Source: Myxococcus guangdongensis | GTDB taxonomy: Bacteria; Myxococcota; Myxococcia; Myxococcales; Myxococcaceae | NCBI RefSeq assembly: GCF_024198255.1 | Contig: NZ_JAJVKW010000005.1 | Coordinates: 186,001 to 250,000, forward strand | Reading direction: 5' to 3' | DNA: 64,000 nucleotides | In this document: piece after piece, positions 56,478 through 64,000 of the stretch | Numbering within the stretch: the first letter of the stretch is position 1 | Layout of the letters: every line of letters begins with the position of its first letter | Program-made: the position numbers and the translations under genes | Notes under the pieces: model-generated | Told to the model about the DNA's origin: nothing | Databases searched by the model: none | Seen by the model: only the letters and a program-made list of their open reading frames with translations

Positions 56478-56987
56478 TCAGGGGCGCTGGCCGCGCTCCT
56501 CGAGCAGCTCGAAGGTGCGTTGCCGGGCGCGGTGGAGGGTGCTCTTCACGGTGCCCTCGGGGATGCGCAGCAGGCGCGCGATTTCGGGGTACGTCAGGCC
56601 GCGGACCTCGCGCAGGTAGAGGACCTGGCGCTGTTGCTCGTTGATGTCCTCGAGCGCGGCGGTGAAGTGCTGCTCCATCTGCGTGCCCATGGCCTGCCGC
56701 TCGGGAGAGAGGGGCTCGGCGGGCTCGTGGCTCAGGCGCTCGCGGCGCTTGCGTGCTCGCAGCCAGTTGATGCTGCTGTTCACCATGACGCGGTGGAGCC
56801 ACGTGGTCCACGCGGCGCGCCCGCCGTATCCGGGCGACTTCCAGGCGAGTCGGGCGAAGACATCCTGCACCACGTCCTCGGCGTCATCCGCGTCACCGAC
56901 GATGCGGCGGGCGATGGCGAGCGCGCGGGCGCGGTGCTCGTTGTAGAGCTGCGTGAGGGGCGGAAGGTCGATGGCGGCGGCGTGCAT
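56478..56987 (-). CDS. ECF-type RNA polymerase sigma factor
   Basis: A 169-residue sigma-70 family protein from the ATG at 56987; longer frames upstream have no similarity. Region 2 is clear (YNEHRARALAIARRIVGDADDAEDVVQDVFARLAW) with the region 2.4 part TTWLHRVMVNSSINWLRARKRRE, and region 4 shows LREVRGLTYPEIARLLRIPEGTVKSTLHRAR. No anti-sigma gene is adjacent, so control must be elsewhere or by another mechanism. A TAGACC hexamer at 57050-57055 (minus strand) may be its -10. Targets unknown. Confidence 0.9.
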   Translation of the reverse strand: MHAAAIDLPPLTQLYNEHRARALAIARRIVGDADDAEDVVQDVFARLAWKSPGYGGRAAWTTWLHRVMVNSSINWLRARKRRERLSHEPAEPLSPERQAMGTQMEQHFTAALEDINEQQRQVLYLREVRGLTYPEIARLLRIPEGTVKSTLHRARQRTFELLEERGQRP

Positions 56988-57181
56988 CACGGGTGGGCTC
57001 CTGGACACCCCAGCGGGGACCTCCCTTGGAACGAACCACCTGCGAAAAGGGTCTACGCGCCTGTGTGACGGTTTTTTCTCACCGGACGCGACGAAGCTCA
57101 CCCTGCAGGGCAGGGTGGCGCCATGGTCCATTTCGAGAACCTCTCGCCGTGCGCGTATTTTCCAGGCGCTGCGGCACGCGC

Positions 57182-57214
57182 CCCGTGCCTCGCGCGAAGT
57201 CCCCGAGGCACGGG
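57182..57214 (-). terminator. 11-bp hairpin after the sigma-54 activator gene
   Basis: CCCGTGCCTCG (57182-57192) pairs perfectly with CGAGGCACGGG (57204-57214) over an 11-base loop, eight bases past the stop at 57223; three more pairs follow after a one-base bulge. It likely ends the gsp-activator transcript. Confidence 0.7.
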
Positions 57215-57222
57215 CGCGACGA

Positions 57223-58863
<1,641 letters not shown>

Positions 58864-58956
58864 CCACGGCCCTCCTGTGCGCCCGCGCTTTACACGTCCC
58901 GGCGCGCTGACTTCAACCACCACGCCCCGGGAAGGGCGCACACGAGCCGTCGGCCG

Positions 58957-59928
58957 CTACCGCCGGGGCAGGAACGTCGGCCGGTTCAGGAACCCGCCGA
59001 GCCTGGCCGCCCGGAAGCTCGGGTCCTTCTTGTCCGGGGGGAAGATGGTGATGCCCGCCGCCAGCAGGCCCAGGCGCTTTTGCGCCTCCGGGTCCAGCCG
59101 CAGGTTCACGTCCATCGCCGGCTCGCTGTACTCCAGCCGCTTGCCCAGCTTCAGCGTGCCCGTGGCCAGCGCCTCGATGTCCTCGCCCTTGAGCTTGAGC
59201 TCCTGCACCGTGCCCAGGCCCTTGTCGAAGTTGATGCGGCCCACCAGCGCGCCGAGCGCCACCTGCGGCAGGTCCATGGGCATGGAGTTGCCACCCCCCA
59301 TGGGGATGGACGCCTTGCCGCCCTTGATGATGAGCCCCTGCGTGTCGAGCGTCAGCTCGCCGTTCGCCAGGGACAGGTCCGGCTCCGGGCTCTTCCCCTT
59401 GGGCAGCGTCAAGGCCAGCGTGCCGTTGATGACGCCGTCCAGATCCACGCCGAGGAAGCCCGGCAGGTTGCCGCCGCTGGCCTTGAGCCCGTCGATGTCC
59501 GCGCGCACCTTCGAGTCCCCCAGCACCCCCACCGACGCCGTCACCGTCCCACCCAGCGCGTGGGCGCGCACCGCCACGCCCGGAGGGAAGAGGGTGGGGC
59601 GCACCGCCAGGCTGTCGATGATGACCGCCTCGCCCAGCTCCGCGGCGCCCGGGAGGCCCTCGCCGCTGATGAGCTTTCCGAGCAGGTCCGCGCTCATCGC
59701 CTGGGGCGGCTTGCTCACCTTCACGTTGGTGGCCGTGACACCGGACAGCCCCGGCCGCAGCGAGCCGATGCGCACCGCCAGCCCCGCCTGCGCCGCCTCG
59801 CTGATGATGCGCGCGCGCACCGTCTCGTACGGGAAGGTGAGCAGCAGGCAGAGGACGAAGGCCACGAGCGCGAACGCGCCGTAGCCCAGGATGACCTTCC
59901 AACGAGCGGGCTTGGAGTCAGAGGACAT
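58957..59928 (-). CDS. gspN: Type II secretion system protein GspN
   Basis: A 323-residue protein with one N-terminal membrane helix (GYGAFALVAFVLCLLLTFPYE) and a long periplasmic, beta-rich part of AsmA-like character (INGTLALTLPKGKS, LSLANGELTLDTQGLIIKGG). The size and place after gspM match GspN of delta-proteobacteria, which is longer than the enterobacterial form. It is an accessory inner-membrane protein; its exact role in secretion is not settled. gspM ends four bases upstream. Confidence 0.85.
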   Translation of the reverse strand: MSSDSKPARWKVILGYGAFALVAFVLCLLLTFPYETVRARIISEAAQAGLAVRIGSLRPGLSGVTATNVKVSKPPQAMSADLLGKLISGEGLPGAAELGEAVIIDSLAVRPTLFPPGVAVRAHALGGTVTASVGVLGDSKVRADIDGLKASGGNLPGFLGVDLDGVINGTLALTLPKGKSPEPDLSLANGELTLDTQGLIIKGGKASIPMGGGNSMPMDLPQVALGALVGRINFDKGLGTVQELKLKGEDIEALATGTLKLGKRLEYSEPAMDVNLRLDPEAQKRLGLLAAGITIFPPDKKDPSFRAARLGGFLNRPTFLPRR

Positions 59929-59932
59929 AGGG

Positions 59933-60487
59933 CTATTGCTTCATCCGGTAGGTGGCCACCGTCGTCCACGCCGTCAGCGTGTCGTTGGGCCTCGGTTCGA
60001 TGCGCAGGTACTTCACCTTCACCACGCCCGGCCCGCTCTCCACCGTGCGCATGAAGTCCGTCAGCTTGCGGAGGTCCACGTCGGAGAACGTCAGCTCCAC
60101 CGAGCTCTCCATGATCTTCCCGTCGCCGATGCCCACGTCGCCCTTGGGCGTCATGTTGGGCACCTGCAGCCCCGCCGCCGTGGCCTTGTCCTCGATGTAC
60201 GTAATCAGCTGCACGTTGCTGGACGTCAGCTGCGTCTCCACGGCCTGCCGTGACGCCTGGGCCTCGCGATAGCTGGCCGCCAGCGCCTGCACCTCCTGCA
60301 GCTTGCCCAGCTTGTCCTCGGTGCGCTTGCGGTAGCCGGACGCGCTGTTGGCGAACGTCATCAGCACCACGAACACCACGAACACCGCCACCGCCGTGCC
60401 GGCGATGGCCACCATGCGCCGCTCACGCTCGCTGAGCCGCTCGAACCACGTCTGCAACGGCGCGAGTGCTTCCTGAAGTCTGGCCAT
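59933..60487 (-). CDS. gspM: Type II secretion system protein GspM
   Basis: A 184-residue protein from the ATG at 60487. A short cytoplasmic part (WFERLSERERRMVAIAG) precedes one membrane helix (about 25-46) and a periplasmic coiled-coil plus ferredoxin-like domain (VELTFSDVDLRKLTDFMRTVE, VVKVKYLRIEPRP). The pattern is that of GspM/PilO. It should dimerise with GspL in the assembly platform. It begins two bases after the gspL stop. Confidence 0.88.
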   Translation of the reverse strand: MARLQEALAPLQTWFERLSERERRMVAIAGTAVAVFVVFVVLMTFANSASGYRKRTEDKLGKLQEVQALAASYREAQASRQAVETQLTSSNVQLITYIEDKATAAGLQVPNMTPKGDVGIGDGKIMESSVELTFSDVDLRKLTDFMRTVESGPGVVKVKYLRIEPRPNDTLTAWTTVATYRMKQ

Positions 60488-60489
60488 GA

Positions 60490-62094
60490 CTAGCTCTCTC
60501 CCCCTTCCGTCCCGGGGCACTGCACCTGGACGTCCAGACGGAACGTCACCTTCTGTCCGTCCCGCGTGCGCTCCACCTTGCCCTGCTTCACTTCCTTGAA
60601 GCACGCGTGGTTGCGCAGCGCGTTGGACAGCGTGTCCACCTGCTTGGAGGAGTCCGTCTCCCCCTGGAGGATGACGCGCTCGGTATCAATCTGGATGCGG
60701 TCGAACTTCACCGGGATGTCCTGGGGGACGTGCTCGGTGACCTCCGCCAGGAGATTGACCGCGGACATGCGCGGCAGCGCCGCCGCGGGGCTCTCCACGC
60801 CCTTGAGCATGTTGAGCGCGCGGTTGTAGTCCTTCTCGCACCGCCCCAGGATTCGCTGCGTCGTCTCGCACAGCGCCGCGTCCACCTGCGCCTCGCGCCG
60901 CGACAGCACCGAGTTGCGCACCACGCCGAAGGCGATGAGCAGGAGCAGCAGCGTCGCCGCGAAGGACGCCAAGAGGCCCAGCTTGTCCTTCACGTAGTCG
61001 AAGTCACCCTTGAAGGCGAGCGCGCCCCGTCGGTAGTTGAAGCGCGGCGCGCGCGCCCCCGTCGCGTTGCCTCGCAGCGCGAGCGCGTACGCCTGCGCCG
61101 CCGTGGGCTGCTCCTCGGCCGCGATGGCCTCCGTCGTGTCCGCGGGCAGCGCCAGCACGCGCACCGGCAGGTTCAAGTCCTTTGAGAGCTGCTCCGCGAG
61201 CCCCGGCATGCGCGCGGTGCCGCCACACAGCACCAGCGCGCCCACCTGCTGCCGGGTGCGCGCGGTGAAGGACTTCAGCGTGGGACGCAGCTCGCGCAAC
61301 ACCGGCTGGAGCCCTCGGGTGAAGGCCGCCGCCGCGCGCTCCGCGTCCGGCCCCTTCGCCGCGCTGGCCAGCGCCCCGTGCTGCTCCTTCCAGTGGTGCG
61401 CCTCCGCCAGCGACGTCTGGAACTCCGTGGCCAGGGCCTTGCTCAAGTCCTTGCCGCCCCCGGCGAACGTGCGCGCGAAGCGCACCCCCGTGCCCGGCGT
61501 GCCGATGGCCACCGACGTGCGCTCGTGGCCCATGTCCACGATGGCCACCGCGCCGCCCTCGTTCGCGCCCTCGAAGAGGCCCGCCGCCTGCTGCAGCAGG
61601 TTCTGGTAGGCGAGTCCCGGGTGCGTGACGACGCGCGGGTCCACCTTCAGCTCTTCCAGCACCTCCAGCAGCGCCTTGAGCTCCTGGGTGCGCACCACGC
61701 CGACGAGCAGGTCGCTCGCCTTCTCCTTGCCCTCCAGGTCCTTCTGGCCGACGACCTGGTAGTCGTAGACGACCTCGGAGATGTCGAACGGGAGCTGGCT
61801 GCCGATCTCGAACGGCAGCGTCGCGTCGATGCGCTTGCTGTCGGAGAACGGCAGCGTCAGCGTGTGGGTGATGAGCGCGGGGCCGGGCAGGGAGACCACC
61901 ACCTGGTCGGCGTGGCCCGGTGGCAGCTTGCCGAGCAATTCCGTCACCGCGGCGCGCAGGGTGTCGGCGCGCTCGCCTTCCTGAGCGCGGCGCACCTCCA
62001 CGTAGCTCCGGGTGGCGTGTCCCTTCGTCCGCGCCTCCAGCACCACGCCCTTCACTGCGTGGCTGCCCAAATCGAGGCCAAGAATGCGGGCCAT
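60490..62094 (-). CDS. gspL: Type II secretion system protein GspL with PilM-like actin fold
   Basis: A 534-residue protein. The cytoplasmic part (1-365) keeps the actin-like/PilM ATP motifs: LGLDLGSHAVKGVVL (phosphate 1), IVDMGHERTSVAIG (phosphate 2) and LCGGTARMPGL (adenosine). Enterobacterial GspL has lost most of these. A membrane helix (about 375-395) is followed by a periplasmic PilN-like part. It thus looks like a PilM-PilN fusion doing the GspL job, linking the secretion ATPase GspE to the pseudopilus platform. gspK ends one base upstream. Confidence 0.9.
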   Translation of the reverse strand: MARILGLDLGSHAVKGVVLEARTKGHATRSYVEVRRAQEGERADTLRAAVTELLGKLPPGHADQVVVSLPGPALITHTLTLPFSDSKRIDATLPFEIGSQLPFDISEVVYDYQVVGQKDLEGKEKASDLLVGVVRTQELKALLEVLEELKVDPRVVTHPGLAYQNLLQQAAGLFEGANEGGAVAIVDMGHERTSVAIGTPGTGVRFARTFAGGGKDLSKALATEFQTSLAEAHHWKEQHGALASAAKGPDAERAAAAFTRGLQPVLRELRPTLKSFTARTRQQVGALVLCGGTARMPGLAEQLSKDLNLPVRVLALPADTTEAIAAEEQPTAAQAYALALRGNATGARAPRFNYRRGALAFKGDFDYVKDKLGLLASFAATLLLLLIAFGVVRNSVLSRREAQVDAALCETTQRILGRCEKDYNRALNMLKGVESPAAALPRMSAVNLLAEVTEHVPQDIPVKFDRIQIDTERVILQGETDSSKQVDTLSNALRNHACFKEVKQGKVERTRDGQKVTFRLDVQVQCPGTEGGES

Positions 62095-62095
62095 G

Positions 62096-63487
62096 CTATT
62101 CCTCTCTCCAGTACAGGAGCTTGCCCAGCGTGTCGTCCAGCCGGACCACCGCGGTCAGCGTCTTCTGCACGCTGCCCGCCTCTCCCACGGATTTGATGGT
62201 GAACGTCTGACTCTTGTCGCCGATGAGGCGGTTGCCCGCCACGTTGGACTTCACGGCCGGATTCACCACGATGCCGGCGCTCTCCACCACCGCCACGAAG
62301 TCCTGCACCGCCATGCCGAAGAAGCTGAACATGCGCGCGGAGCGGATGCGGGTGATGAGCTCGTTGAGGAACACCGGGTCCCTCAAGCGCGGGTCCGGCC
62401 GCGCCGGGTCCGCCACCGACATGATGGCCAGCCCCATCATCACAGGGTCATCCGTGTTGATGTTGGGCCGTGAGTTGATGTCCGGATACACCGTGAGCCT
62501 GTCACGGAAGGCCGACATGAACTGGTCATTGATGCCGTGCACCCGGTACAGCTCGTCGACGCTGTCGAACCGGGCGTTCTTCGGCTCGTAGCTCGGCTCG
62601 TACCGGCTGTAGGGCGAGCCCTCGTCGGAGAAGCCGGACGGCATGGGGTTGACCGGGTCATTGCGGTTGATGGCCGAGCCCGTCTCGTCGTCGTCCGCGT
62701 AGTCCTTGATGGCCAGCATCACGTCCTGGGGCGTGCTGCGGACCTTGTTCGCGTCGTCGCGCTCCCACAGGAACTCGAAGCGCTTGTCCTCGAGCATGTC
62801 CAGCATGCGCAGCGCGGTGGGCAGCGCGTCGCCGGCGCCCGCCATCAGCCGGTGGACGTTGAGCTTCTCCTCCTCGTCGGAGATGGTGGACAGGAAGCAG
62901 CCCTCGAAGCCGCCGAACGAGCGGCGCGTCATCTGCGCCGACATCTCCTTCGACGCCGGGTCCTCCTCGCCGTCCATGCGGAAGTTCCCGTTGTCCTCGT
63001 CCACCGGGTCCAGGGACGGCGCGTCCTCCTTGCCGTTGTCCATGCCCTCGCTCTTCACCAGGCCCTTGAGCATGTGGCAGTCCACCCGCGCCATCCGCCA
63101 CAGCTGGAGGTTCAGGCTGGAGGGCTGGGGCGTGTTGCCCTGCGCGCCCACGTTGCCACCCAAAAAGCCGCTCAGCAGCGACGCGGGGTTGGGGATGGGC
63201 GTCGCGTCCACCTGCTTCTGGAAGCGAAGCAGCAGCCGCGACAGCGCCACGCCCGAGCGCGCCATGTAGTACGCGCGGACCTCGTCGCGCTGGTTGGCGG
63301 CGAGCTGCAGGTCCACGCGGCTGTTGTAGGCGAACTCGGTGGCGATGATGGTGAGCAGCGCGATGGACACCACCGCGATGATGAGCGCCACGCCACGCGA
63401 GCGCCGCTCGTTCGCGGCCGCGGAGCGCGGCGCGGCGAAGGGCTTGGGACGTCGCCGGGACGTCTGCTTGGGGAAGGGCAGGGGCAT
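62096..63487 (-). CDS. gspK: Type II secretion minor pseudopilin GspK
   Basis: A 463-residue protein from the ATG at 63487, overlapping the gspJ stop (TGATG). After a basic 28-residue leader the prepilin segment RRSRGVALIIAVVSIALLTI follows, without Glu at position +5, as is usual for GspK. The large periplasmic domain contains the conserved block HRLMAGAGDALPTALRMLDML and FDSVDELYRVHGINDQFMSAF, both typical of this family. GspK caps the pseudopilus tip with GspI and GspJ. Longer than the enterobacterial form (about 320) because of Asp/Gly-rich insertions. Confidence 0.92.
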   Translation of the reverse strand: MPLPFPKQTSRRRPKPFAAPRSAAANERRSRGVALIIAVVSIALLTIIATEFAYNSRVDLQLAANQRDEVRAYYMARSGVALSRLLLRFQKQVDATPIPNPASLLSGFLGGNVGAQGNTPQPSSLNLQLWRMARVDCHMLKGLVKSEGMDNGKEDAPSLDPVDEDNGNFRMDGEEDPASKEMSAQMTRRSFGGFEGCFLSTISDEEEKLNVHRLMAGAGDALPTALRMLDMLEDKRFEFLWERDDANKVRSTPQDVMLAIKDYADDDETGSAINRNDPVNPMPSGFSDEGSPYSRYEPSYEPKNARFDSVDELYRVHGINDQFMSAFRDRLTVYPDINSRPNINTDDPVMMGLAIMSVADPARPDPRLRDPVFLNELITRIRSARMFSFFGMAVQDFVAVVESAGIVVNPAVKSNVAGNRLIGDKSQTFTIKSVGEAGSVQKTLTAVVRLDDTLGKLLYWREE

Positions 63488-64000
63488 CAGTACCTCGGTA
63501 GCTCCGTGTTCAACATGATGCGCGTCTGGGTGCTGTAGCGCGCTTCCTTGCCCGTCTCGTCCACCGCCGTCACCGTCACCCGCACGCGCGTGGGCAGGAT
63601 GCTCTTCTGCTCGGGGCGCCGGGTGTCCCACTCGTCATCCCACTCCTTGCGCTCCGAGTTCCAGTACTCGAACTCCAGCTTCTTCACGCCCTCCAGCAGC
63701 ACGTCCGTGGTGCCGCCCCGGTCCATGCGGTCGTCCACGTTCGGGTTGACGCGGCGCTTGAGGTCCTGCCTCCCGCGCGCCGTCTTGTCGTCGGACGCGT
63801 CCACGAAGTACTCCACCACCGCCTGGTCGGACTCCTTCACGTCCGTGTACAGCCGCTGGTGCGCGAACGTGGTGAACAGCAGCCGGTCGCTCTCCCCGAT
63901 GAAGTTGCTGGGCCGGTCCTGCTGGTCCCGGAAGCGCTTCAGGTCGAACCTGTCGCTGACGTACGCGGAGCCGATTTCGCGGGACATGCGGTTCATCGCC
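63487..64000 (-). CDS. gspJ: Type II secretion minor pseudopilin GspJ, C-terminal part (partial)
   Basis: The frame is open to the end of the window on the minus strand, so the prepilin leader and N-terminal helix are missing. The visible 170 residues show SREIGSAYVSDRFDLKRFRD, DRLLFTTFAHQRLYTDVKES and VKKLEFEYWNSERKEW, which match the GspJ globular domain, and end with RYSTQTRIMLNTELPRY. The gene overlaps gspK and belongs to the same operon. Confidence 0.88.
   Translation of the reverse strand, partial: AMNRMSREIGSAYVSDRFDLKRFRDQQDRPSNFIGESDRLLFTTFAHQRLYTDVKESDQAVVEYFVDASDDKTARGRQDLKRRVNPNVDDRMDRGGTTDVLLEGVKKLEFEYWNSERKEWDDEWDTRRPEQKSILPTRVRVTVTAVDETGKEARYSTQTRIMLNTELPRY

Noticed and set aside
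57034-57053. GGAAC with GTCTAC 18 bases later on the plus strand, resembling an ECF promoter
   Set aside because: It points away from the sigma-factor gene into a region without a plus-strand gene, and the spacing is slightly long. The reverse-strand TAGACC is the better explanation.

Overview
The window is very GC-rich, almost fully coding DNA with strong third-position G/C. Its gene content (an incomplete-looking type III secretion system, FHA proteins, a sigma-54 activator with FHA domains, many TPR proteins, a protein S-like beta-gamma crystallin, a GspJKLMN run) points to a myxobacterium of the Myxococcus/Corallococcus type. I infer the taxon from gene content only; no rRNA or other direct marker is present.

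Region 1 (1-9.9 kb, plus strand) is the export-apparatus part of a type III secretion locus: end of sctR, sctS, sctT, sctU, a free-standing copy of the SctU cytoplasmic domain, several small unknown proteins including a needle-like 71-residue protein, sctV, three SycD/LcrH-like TPR chaperones, and a DUF1521 protein with a GDPH self-cleavage site that looks like an exported effector. An FHA protein with a C-terminal membrane anchor and a TPR lipoprotein follow on the minus strand.

Region 2 (12.2-31.4 kb) holds a small beta-barrel protein, an RDD membrane protein, a very large nucleotide-transporter/HEAT/cNMP fusion, an unrecognised membrane protein, a 5'-nucleotidase homologue that has lost metal ligands, a gluzincin lipoprotein and then a classical MoxR set (SpoIIM family, DUF58, MoxR, DUF4350, DUF4129, B-box). 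The RDD gene, usually next to these, is about 9 kb away. An unusual Rho paralogue closes the region.

Region 3 (31.7-41.4 kb, minus strand) holds an outer-membrane-barrel/SppA fusion, two PEGA proteins, and the topoisomerase IV pair parC-parE. Region 4 (41.8-47.8 kb, minus strand) is a heavy-metal efflux operon: TlpA-like thioredoxin, a Cys-rich exported protein, a small Cys/His repeat protein, a CzcB-type adaptor carrying four copies of the same Cys/His repeat, and a CzcA-type pump. No outer-membrane channel gene is present.

Region 5 (48-57 kb) is mixed: an exported unknown, an MBL-fold hydrolase, the beta-gamma crystallin protein, a two-domain esterase whose second domain lacks the nucleophile, an M50-like protein, an S46 dipeptidyl peptidase, a Cys-motif protein and an ECF sigma factor. 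Region 6 (57.2-64 kb, minus strand) is the end of a type II secretion operon, gspJ(partial)-K-L-M-N, followed by an FHA-FHA-sigma54 activator. Many genes are preceded by a TAGAnT-like hexamer, and convergent genes or operon ends are separated by GC-rich hairpins without U-tracts.
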